NCBI GenBank assembly: GCA_944363385.1
Contig: CALVUB010000017.1
Location: 1 to 12,227, forward strand
Length of the DNA stretch: 12,227 nucleotides
From: an uncultured Clostridia bacterium
GTDB taxonomy: Bacteria; Bacillota; Clostridia; Christensenellales; UBA1242
Reading direction: 5' to 3'
The first letter of the stretch is position 1. Each line of letters starts with the position of its first letter. This document shows, piece by piece, positions 1-6,878 of this stretch. Position numbers and translations under genes: made by a program. The notes beneath the pieces were generated by a model. The model made no database searches. It was not told the DNA's origin and saw nothing but the letters and a program-made list of their open reading frames with translations.

Positions 1-4
1 AAGC

Positions 5-34
5 AAAACAAATTGCTTAAATCCCCTTAAAGCA
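5..34 (-). terminator. possible weak terminator after dnaK
   Basis: On the minus strand, just past the dnaK stop, a hairpin with arms TGCTT/AAGCA (imperfectly extended inward by AA/TT around a GGGG-containing loop) is followed by a T-rich run (ATTTGTTTTG). An alternative stem AAGCAA/TTGCTT at 1-18 overlaps it. The window ends here, so neither structure can be judged fully. It could be the operon terminator or only a processing hairpin ahead of dnaJ. Confidence 0.35.
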
Positions 35-47
35 CTTTTTATTAAAA

Positions 48-1874
48 TTATTCAACATCAACAACAGGGTCGCCGTCGTTTGAGCCACCAGCAGAGCCAT
101 TGCTGCCGTCACCATTTGGGTTTGCCCCATTTGGATTTGCCGAACTATACATTTTGCTTACAATGCCGTTTGATGCTGTGGTAAGTTCGTCAAGCGCCTT
201 TTTAACTGTGTCAATATCGTCACTTTCAAACTCTTTCTTAGCTTTTTCAATGGCATCTTGCAATTTTTTCTTGTCATCTTCGCTTATCTTGTCGCCGTTT
301 TCTTTAAGCATTTTTTCAAGGCCATAAACCATGTTGTCTGCTTGGTTTTTGGTTTCAACAAGCTCTTTTCTCTTCTTATCTTCTTCAGCGTGAGCCTCAG
401 CCTCTTTGATAGCCTTTTCGATGTCTTCGTCTTTAAGGTTTGAAGATGCTGTGATAGTGATGTTCTGCTCTTTGTTTGTTCCAAGGTCTTTTGCAGAAAC
501 TTTTACAATGCCGTTTGCGTCGATATCAAAGGTAACTTCGATTTGTGGAACCCCTCTTGGTGCAGGTGGAATGTCGGTAAGTTGGAATCTTCCAAGAGTT
601 TTGTTTTGAGCAGCAAATTCTCGCTCGCCTTGAAGAACATGAATGTCAACGCCTGGTTGATTGTCAACTGCGGTTGAGAAGATTTGTGATTTTTTTGTTG
701 GAATGGTTGTGTTTCTTTCAATAAGTTTTGTAAACACTCCGCCCAAGGTTTCAATGCCAAGAGAAAGTGGAGTTACATCAAGAAGAAGCACATCTTTAAC
801 CTCTCCGCCAAGCACGCCAGCTTGGATTGCAGCGCCCACAGCAACACATTCGTCTGGGTTGATGCCCTTGTATGGTTCTTTGCCAGTGTAAGCTTTGACA
901 GCCTCTTGAACAGCAGGAATACGAGTTGAACCACCCACTAGCACAACCTTATCGATTTGGCTTGTTGAAAGTTTTGCATCAGCAAGAGCGCGTTTTGAGC
1001 AGTCGATTGTTTCTTTTACAAGATCTTCAGTGATAGCGTCAAATTTTGCACGAGTAAGTTCATATTCCATATGTTTTGGCCCAGTTGCATCGGCTGAAAT
1101 AAATGGAAGAGAAATTGTGGTTTTTGGTGTTGCTGAAAGGTCGATTTTAGCCTTTTCTGCAGCCTCTTTAAGTCTTTGCATTGCAAGTTTGTCGGTTGAA
1201 AGATCGATGTTGTTTGTCTTTTTAAATTCTTCCACTAAAAGGTCGATAATTCTGTTATCAAAGTCATCACCGCCAAGACGAGTGTTTCCGTTTGTTGACA
1301 AAACTTCAAACACGCCATCTCCAATTTCAAGAATAGAAACATCAAATGTTCCGCCACCAAGGTCGTAAACCAAAATCTTTTGATTTGAGTTTTCGCCCTT
1401 ATCAAGACCATAAGCAAGCGCTGCCGCAGTTGGCTCGTTGATTATTCTAAGCACTTCAAGCCCAGCGATTTTGCCAGCGTCTTTTGTGGCTTGACGCTGA
1501 GAGTCGTTGAAGTACGCGGACACAGTGATAACAGGTTGAGTGACAGGTGAACCGATATAGCTTTCAGCATCAGCTTTAAGTTTTGAAAGAATCATGGCAG
1601 AAATCTCTTGTGGAGAATATTCCTTGCCATTGAGCTTTACTTTATAGTTTGTGCCCATCTCTCTTTTGATAGATTGAATTGTGTTTTCAGCATTGACAAT
1701 TGCTTGTCTTTTTGCAACTTTGCCAACAAGTCTTTCCCCTTCTTTTGTGTAAGCTACAACTGAAGGTGTTGTTCTGTCGCCCTCAGCATTTGCGATAACC
1801 GTTGGTTTTCCGCCTTCCATAACAGCCACGCAAGAATTTGTTGTTCCTAAGTCAATTCCAATAATTTTACTCAT
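48..1874 (-). CDS. dnaK: Molecular chaperone DnaK (Hsp70)
   Basis: ATP-driven Hsp70 chaperone of the cytosol; it binds exposed hydrophobic peptides and works with DnaJ and the exchange factor GrpE. The 608-aa length is normal for Bacillota. Visible: phosphate-1 loop GIDLGTTNS (residues 6-14), Lys70 in SIKRE, phosphate-2 loop DLGGGTFD (171-178), adenosine motif [10 protein letters not shown], interdomain linker [13 protein letters not shown], beta-sandwich substrate domain, helical lid, and a Gly/Asn/Ser-rich tail ending in acidic VVDVE. The start is the ATG at 1872-1874, preceded by GGAGGG, 4 bp after the grpE stop, so it is the third gene of the CIRCE-controlled operon. Odd point: residue 119 is Ser (codon 1518-1520, TCC) in [10 protein letters not shown], where Hsp70s almost always have VPAYFND; this is the proline-switch position (E. 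coli Pro143). The partner Arg of the switch (R127) is kept. Identification is certain; the effect of Ser119 is inference. Confidence 0.98.
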   Translation of the reverse strand: MSKIIGIDLGTTNSCVAVMEGGKPTVIANAEGDRTTPSVVAYTKEGERLVGKVAKRQAIVNAENTIQSIKREMGTNYKVKLNGKEYSPQEISAMILSKLKADAESYIGSPVTQPVITVSAYFNDSQRQATKDAGKIAGLEVLRIINEPTAAALAYGLDKGENSNQKILVYDLGGGTFDVSILEIGDGVFEVLSTNGNTRLGGDDFDNRIIDLLVEEFKKTNNIDLSTDKLAMQRLKEAAEKAKIDLSATPKTTISLPFISADATGPKHMEYELTRAKFDAITEDLVKETIDCSKRALADAKLSTSQIDKVVLVGGSTRIPAVQEAVKAYTGKEPYKGINPDECVAVGAAIQAGVLGGEVKDVLLLDVTPLSLGIETLGGVFTKLIERNTTIPTKKSQIFSTAVDNQPGVDIHVLQGEREFAAQNKTLGRFQLTDIPPAPRGVPQIEVTFDIDANGIVKVSAKDLGTNKEQNITITASSNLKDEDIEKAIKEAEAHAEEDKKRKELVETKNQADNMVYGLEKMLKENGDKISEDDKKKLQDAIEKAKKEFESDDIDTVKKALDELTTASNGIVSKMYSSANPNGANPNGDGSNGSAGGSNDGDPVVDVE

Positions 1875-1878
1875 TTTT

Positions 1879-2532
1879 CTAACCCTCCTTTTTATTGACT
1901 ATGACTTTTGCATATCGTATAACTTTTCCGTTTAAAACATAACCTGCTTGATATTCATCTAAGATTATGTCGTCATCTTTATCCGCAACGCTTAAAACGG
2001 CAATAACATTGTGGACATGTGGATTGTATTTTTCACCAATTGAAATGATTTTTTCAACGCCAATCTGCTTAAGAGCTTCATTGATTTTGTTTTCAATCAT
2101 TTCAATGCCTTTCAAAACCTCTGCATCAGAAATAGATTTTTTTGCCTCTTTGAAAGTGTCAAGACATGGCAAAAAGGCTTCAATAACAGAGGCTTGACCT
2201 GAAAAGCGCGCTTGTTTTAAGTCTTCAATTGTCCGCCGTCTGAAGTTTTCAAAATCGGCTTGAATTTGCCGTGCAAGATTTAAGTATTCTTCGCTCTTGC
2301 CATGCTCGCATCCACATTCATGCTCGCGCCTTTCATTTTCACAGTCGCAATTTTCATCGCAGTCACATTCTTTATGCCTACAACAATTTTTGTCATGTTT
2401 TTTGTGACGCTCATGCTCGCACTTGCACTCTTCGTTGCACTTATGCTTATCTGTGCATTTGCATTCGTCAGTGCAGTCGCACTCTCCACTGCAACCACAG
2501 TTTTTCATCTCTTCATTTTGCTCTTTTGCCAT
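1879..2532 (-). CDS. grpE: GrpE nucleotide exchange factor with a Cys/His-rich N-terminal domain
   Basis: GrpE is a homodimeric co-chaperone that releases ADP from DnaK. The core is clear from about residue 82 on: end of the dimer helix with FENFRRRT (94-101), LPCLDTF, PHVHNVI (171-177) and the beta-domain signature [16 protein letters not shown] (197-212). The first 80 residues are unlike ordinary GrpE tails, which are acidic and poor in cysteine: they hold 17 Cys, including seven CxC motifs (12-14, 18-20, 24-26, 36-38, 56-58, 62-64, 73-75), and 7 His among Asp/Glu/Lys. That resembles metallothionein-type metal binding. Part of the usual long dimerisation helix appears replaced. The ATG at 2530-2532 abuts the hrcA stop (TAAATG) and has AAGGAG inside the end of hrcA, so the start is secure and the tail is in the same frame as the core. 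GrpE identity is certain; metal or redox binding is inference. Confidence 0.96.
   Translation of the reverse strand: MAKEQNEEMKNCGCSGECDCTDECKCTDKHKCNEECKCEHERHKKHDKNCCRHKECDCDENCDCENERREHECGCEHGKSEEYLNLARQIQADFENFRRRTIEDLKQARFSGQASVIEAFLPCLDTFKEAKKSISDAEVLKGIEMIENKINEALKQIGVEKIISIGEKYNPHVHNVIAVLSVADKDDDIILDEYQAGYVLNGKVIRYAKVIVNKKEG
2302..2499 (-). other. Cys-rich, metallothionein-like segment of GrpE
   Basis: This stretch encodes GrpE residues 12-77, with 17 Cys and 7 His in 66 residues. CxC units recur every 6-20 residues (CGC, CDC, CKC, CKC, CDC, CDC, CGC), joined by short charged linkers such as TDE and NEE. The repetition suggests growth by duplication of a short CxC-charged unit. No sequence family is recognised with confidence; it may bind Zn, Cu or another soft metal, or sense oxidants. 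Confidence 0.75.
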
Positions 2533-3516
2533 TTATTCTCCTTTTAAGTCTTTAAGACTGTCAATCACAATTTTTAGCGCCGAAGCAATACCCGCATAGT
2601 CCATTCGTTGAGGTCCAAGCACACCAATTGAGGCAAGTTGGTTTCCGTTAACACAAATTGGAGCTTTCATCACCGCACCTTCATCACTTACAACGGCTTC
2701 AATTTTTTCGCCTTCAACTTTGGCAATATCGGCAAGTTTTTGCTCATCATCAAGCACATTCAAAACCCTTTTTGCCTCGTCAACATCTTTGTTGTCAAGC
2801 AGTTTTGCGCTCCCCTCGCGATGAACATCAATAAGTCTGGAATGATTTAACTTTTTCAGTCCATCAATAAGCGAATTGACCACATTTTGGAAGGCTTCAA
2901 TTTCACTTTTCATGCCTTCTTCAAATTGAAAGATGTTGTCCATCATAAAGCCGATTGTTTCGCCTTTAAAGTTTTTGGTAAGATAATTTGAAGCATCTTC
3001 ACATTCTTTTGGACTTGCCTTAATATTCATCTCTTCAGAAATATACCCCGACTTTGTGCCAATCAAAACCATAACTTTTTCACTCAGCATTGGTATGATT
3101 TTAAACTCGCTAAGCACAAAGTTTTCAATTCCATTCATCACGACAACCGTTGGATAAGAAGTCGCCTGCGAGATAATTTTGGCAATGCCACTTACAATTT
3201 CGGTAAGCGAAGTGGTTCGAGAAGAAATCAGCGCCTTAACCTCTTCAAGTTCGCCGTTTGAAGCTGATGAATTTGCAAGCAGGTTTTCAACATAATATCG
3301 ATAGCCCTGCACTGTTGGAATTCTTCCGCCAGATGTGTGAAGCTGTTTTAAATAGCCCATAGCCTCTAAGGCATTAAGCTCATTTCTAAGTGTGGCAGTT
3401 GAGCAATCAAGCTTTGCTTTGTCTTTGACCAAGCCACTTGTGATTGGCGCGCAGTCTTTGATGTATTCTTCAATTGCCATGCACAAAATTTGATTTTTTC
3501 GCTCTGACAGTTTCAT
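2533..3516 (-). CDS. hrcA: Heat-inducible transcription repressor HrcA
   Basis: HrcA dimers bind CIRCE and repress class I heat-shock genes; GroEL normally keeps HrcA active. The protein is 327 aa. An N-terminal winged helix covers roughly residues 1-75 (LSERKNQIL, then STATLRNELNALEAMGYL at 39-56, then HTSGGRIPTVQGYRYYV at 60-76), followed by the GAF-like and dimerisation region ending in a conserved-type GPQRMDYAGIASAL. The ATG at 3514-3516 is preceded by AAAGAGG with a 5-base gap. It is the first gene of the operon and its stop touches the grpE start, implying translational coupling. Its own promoter carries CIRCE, so it is autoregulated. Nothing is broken or missing. Confidence 0.97.
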   Translation of the reverse strand: MKLSERKNQILCMAIEEYIKDCAPITSGLVKDKAKLDCSTATLRNELNALEAMGYLKQLHTSGGRIPTVQGYRYYVENLLANSSASNGELEEVKALISSRTTSLTEIVSGIAKIISQATSYPTVVVMNGIENFVLSEFKIIPMLSEKVMVLIGTKSGYISEEMNIKASPKECEDASNYLTKNFKGETIGFMMDNIFQFEEGMKSEIEAFQNVVNSLIDGLKKLNHSRLIDVHREGSAKLLDNKDVDEAKRVLNVLDDEQKLADIAKVEGEKIEAVVSDEGAVMKAPICVNGNQLASIGVLGPQRMDYAGIASALKIVIDSLKDLKGE

Positions 3517-3541
3517 AAAAACCTCTTTATTCGACTTTTTG

Positions 3542-3568
3542 TTAGCACTCTTTTTATTTTAGTGCTAG
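3542..3568 (-). promoter_or_regulatory. CIRCE operator (HrcA binding site)
   Basis: The inverted repeat TTAGCACTC-N9-TAGTGCTAG, read on the plus strand, matches the CIRCE consensus TTAGCACTC-N9-GAGTGCTAA. One arm is perfect and the other has 7 of 9 bases. It lies immediately downstream of the -10 box and covers the expected start site, the usual place for HrcA repression. It belongs to hrcA-grpE-dnaK on the minus strand. Confidence 0.95.
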
Positions 3569-3572
3569 CACT

Positions 3573-3601
3573 ATTATATGCAGTTTTGAAAAATTAGTCA
3601 A
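3573..3601 (-). promoter_or_regulatory. sigma-A promoter of hrcA-grpE-dnaK
   Basis: On the minus strand TTGACT (3596-3601) and TATAAT (3573-3578) are separated by exactly 17 bp, close to the vegetative consensus. The predicted start, near 3566, falls inside CIRCE. This is a strong promoter that would be held down by HrcA. Confidence 0.93.
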
Positions 3602-3724
3602 CTGATTTTGCCAAATTTTCAATTTTTTTTGCAACTTTTTTGTCTTTTGTTAAAAGTTTACTTCACTTTTTGCATTGACGCGATATTTTTATACGCAAAG
3701 TTTTAGAAAAATCCTCTTTCAAGC

Positions 3725-3752
3725 AAAAAAAACATGGCGCTATGCCATGCTT
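3725..3752 (-). terminator. Rho-independent terminator of the tsaD-pnuC-U32 operon
   Basis: Minus-strand hairpin CATGGC / GCCATG (3744-3749 and 3733-3738) with a 5-base loop, extended by a G-T wobble and A-T pairs, followed by eight T. It sits about 37 bp after the U32 gene stop and insulates the heat-shock promoter downstream. Confidence 0.9.
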
Positions 3753-3788
3753 ATATAAAGATATATATTTTTAATGTTATAATCAAAT

Positions 3789-4973
3789 TTAATTTGACTT
3801 TCTTAATATGTCGCCTTGTTTTAAGTCAAGCGGGCAATTTATTGTGACGATTTCTTGAACGCGTTTGCAGTCATCAATTGGCTCGCCTTTAGCATTTATA
3901 ATGTTTGTGATTTTGATTTTTTTCAAAAAGCTGTCGGTTGGTGACAAAACTTCAAGCTCGTCACCTGTTTTAAAGCGGTTTCTCATCTCTACTTTTACTG
4001 TGCCTTTTTGACTGTCTTCAACCACTTTTGCAATAAACTCAGCCGTTTGAATTGGCATAGAGCTTGCCAAAAATTCCTTGTCGTCACTGCCAAAATAGAA
4101 ACCTGTGGTGTATCGTCTATGGCTGGTTTTTTCAAGTTCTTCTTCAAGTGTTTGTATGTCGTTTTTATTATCGAGCGCCCTTCTATATGCGTTGACAACA
4201 GAAGCTACATAATAGTCCGACTTCATTCTGCCTTCAATTTTAAGCGAACAAATGCCCGCATCTTCAAGCTCTTTAAGGTGCTTAATCATGCAGAGGTCTT
4301 TAGAATTTAAAATATATGTTCCCCTCTCATCTTCTTCAATTGGGTATTCTTCTGTTTTGTTGACCTCTCGTATTGTATAGTTCCATCTGCAAGCCTGAAC
4401 GCAAGCACCACGATTTGAGTCTCTGCCCGTCATATAGTTTGACAGCAAACATCTGCCAGAATATGAAATACACATCGCTCCATGCACAAAAGCCTCAAGT
4501 TCAACTTTATCCCCCACCGCTAAAGCAATCTCTTTAATCTGATTAAGGCTAAGCTCTCTTGCAAGCACAATTCTTGTCACTCCCATATCAGCATAAAATT
4601 TGGCAGAATAACAGTTGTTGACATTTGCCTGCGTTGACACATGCACATTAAGCGATGGAAAGTTTTTTCTTATATAATAAATCATGCCTGTATCGCTGAC
4701 AATAACGCCATCAACTTTTGCTCGAATCAAAAGCTCTAGAAATTGGTCAATATGCTTAAAGTCGCTATCATTTGCCACAATATTGAGAGTCACATATCCT
4801 TTTTTGCCATGCTGATGAAGATAATTCATGGCTTTTACAATCTCATCATCTTCAAAATTGCCAGCAAAAGCACGAAGTCCATACATCTTTCCAGCAAAAT
4901 AGACAGCATCTGCACCAAAATGCACTGCTGTTATCAGTTTATCAAAATTTCCTGCTGGCGCTAAAAGTTCCAT
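3789..4973 (-). CDS. U32 family protein, probable tRNA 5-hydroxyuridine synthesis protein (TrhP-like)
   Basis: Members of family U32, long labelled peptidases, include TrhP (hydroxylation of U34 in tRNA), RlhA (23S rRNA) and UbiU/UbiV; those studied carry an iron-sulphur cluster. This 394-aa protein begins with the TIM-barrel start LLAPAGNFDKL and contains the U32 signature EAFVHGAMCISYSGRCLLS (160-178). Cysteines at 168, 175, 191/195 and 228 have nearly the spacing of the four UbiU cluster ligands. The C-terminal region (about 305-394) looks like the small beta domain of the TrhP/YrrO branch. The ATG at 4971-4973 has AAGGAG at good distance. It is the last gene of the tsaD-pnuC operon, 10 bp after pnuC, with its own terminator. 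tsaD in the same operon also modifies the anticodon loop, supporting a tRNA role. Family is certain; the exact substrate is inferred from family resemblance. Confidence 0.9.
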   Translation of the reverse strand: MELLAPAGNFDKLITAVHFGADAVYFAGKMYGLRAFAGNFEDDEIVKAMNYLHQHGKKGYVTLNIVANDSDFKHIDQFLELLIRAKVDGVIVSDTGMIYYIRKNFPSLNVHVSTQANVNNCYSAKFYADMGVTRIVLARELSLNQIKEIALAVGDKVELEAFVHGAMCISYSGRCLLSNYMTGRDSNRGACVQACRWNYTIREVNKTEEYPIEEDERGTYILNSKDLCMIKHLKELEDAGICSLKIEGRMKSDYYVASVVNAYRRALDNKNDIQTLEEELEKTSHRRYTTGFYFGSDDKEFLASSMPIQTAEFIAKVVEDSQKGTVKVEMRNRFKTGDELEVLSPTDSFLKKIKITNIINAKGEPIDDCKRVQEIVTINCPLDLKQGDILRKSN

Positions 4974-4983
4974 AATATTCTCC

Positions 4984-5733
4984 TTAATTTTGAATTTTAT
5001 CTACCTTTTCATCAATCTTTCCCTCTTTTTGCTGTTTTAAAGCACCTTTAAACCAATTGACTGTGCCAAAAATGTTGGAAATCGCGTAAACCAACATTGT
5101 TGCAAGCATTGGCGCAGTTTCAAAATTGAGTGCTTGCCCTTCAATGATAGGCAACAGCCAAATAAGAAAGGTGGCTATGTTGACACAAATAAATCCTATA
5201 AACATAAAAGGACTTTTTCTGACCATTAAATAATGTGACGAAATTGTGAAGAAAATGCTTATGCTTGCCACCAACAAATTTGGAGTATCAAACTCAGCCA
5301 AAATAAAGTAAAAGGCAACTGAAAGTGCAAGATTGACAATCAACAGTATAATCCATTCATTTCTGCTTAGTTTTTTGCTGGTAACAGTGACTCCTGAGCT
5401 TTTTCTAAACCACCCTATAATGCTAAGTAAAATAAGAGGAAGAACAACTACGATATTTAAAACAAACTCTCCCCAATTATGATATAAAGCTGACTGCGCA
5501 ATATATAGTAATGTTTTAATAGCTCCAAAAATTAACCCAATTTTTAATTTTCTTGCAAGGCAAGCTACATACAAAATGCCAAAAATGGAATATGCGATGG
5601 TTATTGCAGAGCTTTTTGCAAGTAGCGACAGCACCACAACGGCAACCAGCCCCAAGCTAAAATAGAGATATTCATACCATTTGAAACTTAAAAAAATTTC
5701 TTTTATTGCTTTGGAAAAATTTTCTTTTGTCAT
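4984..5733 (-). CDS. pnuC: PnuC-family transporter (nicotinamide riboside/mononucleotide type)
   Basis: A polytopic membrane protein of 249 aa with about seven hydrophobic segments (near residues 24-39, 42-60, 66-83, 89-107, 127-146, 152-170, 176-196, with a last one near 207-225) and a charged C-terminal tail. PnuC-like features are YSIFGILYVACLARK (48-62), the NWGE-like stretch at 86-89 before a Pro-containing helix ending in W108, and SSHYLMVRK (165-173) followed by a helix with FICVN. PnuC proteins import NAD precursors by facilitated diffusion driven by intracellular phosphorylation. The start overlaps the tsaD stop by 4 bases (ATGA), with GGAG in the end of tsaD, so translation is probably coupled. 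No riboswitch is seen ahead of it. The family call is good; the actual vitamer (riboside, mononucleotide or another) cannot be read from sequence. Confidence 0.8.
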   Translation of the reverse strand: MTKENFSKAIKEIFLSFKWYEYLYFSLGLVAVVVLSLLAKSSAITIAYSIFGILYVACLARKLKIGLIFGAIKTLLYIAQSALYHNWGEFVLNIVVVLPLILLSIIGWFRKSSGVTVTSKKLSRNEWIILLIVNLALSVAFYFILAEFDTPNLLVASISIFFTISSHYLMVRKSPFMFIGFICVNIATFLIWLLPIIEGQALNFETAPMLATMLVYAISNIFGTVNWFKGALKQQKEGKIDEKVDKIQN

Positions 5734-6791
5734 ACAAGCTCCACATTCGCCTTTGCCGTAAGGTCAAGATTTGCAAGCCCCAAACCACTTTTTAGCATAA
5801 AGAAACCTGCCGAGCCAATCATAGCTGCGTTGTCTGTGCAATATTTTAAAACTGGCGCATAAAAGTCAATTTTTTGCTCTGAACAAGCGCTTGCCAATTT
5901 TTCTTTGAGCCTTGAATTTGCTCCCACTCCACCAGCAACAACAAGTTTTCCTGTTCCGCCCTCTTTGCAAGCCCTGACTGCCTTCTCGCAAAGTTCTTCT
6001 GTGACAGCTTCTTGAAAAGAACAAGCAATGTCTGCTTTATCTAGCTCTTCCTTTTTCTGCTGTTTGTTATGCACAAAATTGACAACTGCCGTCTTTATGC
6101 CAGAAAAAGAAAAGTTATAGCTATTTTTAAGTGCATTCGACACCGAAAAGTGATAATTATTCTGTCCTTCTCGAGCAAGTTTATCAATTTCAGGCCCACC
6201 AGGATAAGGCAAATTTAAAACTCGTGCCACCTTATCAAAACACTCACCCACTGCATCATCGACTGTGCTTCCAATCAGCTTGAACGAGCAGTAATCTTCA
6301 ACTTTTAAAATGGCGGTATGTCCACCGCTGACCATAAGACAGGTAAAAGGGGGAGTAAGTGCGGGATGTGAGATATAGTTTGCCGAGATATGCCCAAACA
6401 CATGGCTGACGGCGATAAGAGGAATGTCTAAGGAATAGGCAAGTGCTTTTGCAAAATTGACGCCAACAAGAAGAGCTCCAATAAGCCCTGCTCCATAGGT
6501 AACTGCCACAGCGTCCAAATCAAATTTGCTAAGACCAGCTTCTTTCAAAGCTTCATCAAAAATATTTGAAATTGCCGTGATATGATTTCTTGATGCCACC
6601 TCAGGCACAACGCCACCAAAACGCCTGTGAATATCAATTTGCGAGGCAACGATGTTTGACAAAACTTCCCTTCCATTTTTGACCACAGCCACGCTTGTTT
6701 CATCACAAGATGATTCAACGGAAAGGATTATAACATCTTTTTTCTCTTGAAGAGCTTGAAATTTTTGCTCCATTCTTTGAAAGTAATTCAT
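5730..6791 (-). CDS. tsaD: tRNA N6-adenosine threonylcarbamoyltransferase TsaD
   Basis: TsaD transfers threonylcarbamoyl from TC-AMP to A37 of ANN-decoding tRNAs, with TsaB and TsaE. All signatures are present: VESSCDETSVAVV (25-37), metal ligands in SHVFGHI (HxxxH), MVSGGHT, GSTVDDAVGECFDKVAR, YPGGPEID, SFSGIKTAV, VAGGVGANS, and the C-terminal YCTDNAAMIG metal-binding Asp. The preferred start is ATG 6789-6791 (353 aa). A TTG three codons upstream is in frame but would lie inside the expected untranscribed region. About 20 residues precede the usual start of the fold, a modest extension; an ATG at 6771-6773 is another possibility. There is no Shine-Dalgarno, and a promoter ends 9 bases before the ATG, pointing to a leaderless transcript. 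It is first in an operon with pnuC and the U32 gene. Confidence 0.96.
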   Translation of the reverse strand: MNYFQRMEQKFQALQEKKDVIILSVESSCDETSVAVVKNGREVLSNIVASQIDIHRRFGGVVPEVASRNHITAISNIFDEALKEAGLSKFDLDAVAVTYGAGLIGALLVGVNFAKALAYSLDIPLIAVSHVFGHISANYISHPALTPPFTCLMVSGGHTAILKVEDYCSFKLIGSTVDDAVGECFDKVARVLNLPYPGGPEIDKLAREGQNNYHFSVSNALKNSYNFSFSGIKTAVVNFVHNKQQKKEELDKADIACSFQEAVTEELCEKAVRACKEGGTGKLVVAGGVGANSRLKEKLASACSEQKIDFYAPVLKYCTDNAAMIGSAGFFMLKSGLGLANLDLTAKANVELV

Positions 6792-6800
6792 TGCAATCAA

Positions 6801-6829
6801 ATTATATCAAACAAAAACAAGAAAATCAA
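6801..6829 (-). promoter_or_regulatory. sigma-A promoter of tsaD, probably giving a leaderless mRNA
   Basis: Minus-strand TTGATT (6824-6829), a 17-bp spacer and a perfect TATAAT (6801-6806). Counting seven bases on from the -10 box puts +1 near 6794, only 3 bases before the ATG at 6791. The prfB terminator lies directly upstream, so tsaD needs its own promoter here. Confidence 0.8.
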
Positions 6830-6848
6830 CTTTTTTACTTTGAAATAT

Positions 6849-6872
6849 AAAAGGCGAGCTTTTCTCTCGCCT
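6849..6872 (-). terminator. Rho-independent terminator of prfB
   Basis: On the minus strand AGGCGAG and CTCGCCT form a 7-bp stem around a 7-base loop, followed by TTTTATATTT. It begins 6 bases after the prfB stop codon and separates prfB from the tsaD operon. Confidence 0.88.
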
Positions 6873-6878
6873 AAAAAA

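Noticed and set aside
1030..1368. 112-codon plus-strand frame opposite dnaK
   Set aside because: Antisense shadow of a highly conserved dnaK segment; no start signals.
2271..2555. Cys/His-rich plus-strand frame opposite grpE
   Set aside because: Its composition only mirrors the repeated CxC codons of GrpE; it has no ribosome site and crosses the grpE start.
3602..3720. Possible extra promoter or small gene between CIRCE promoter and terminator
   Set aside because: TTGACG and TATACG-like words on the plus strand are only about 10 bp apart, and no open frame with an SD follows.
6798..6800. TTG as an upstream in-frame start of tsaD
   Set aside because: It lies directly against the TATAAT box, upstream of the expected transcription start, and has no ribosome site.
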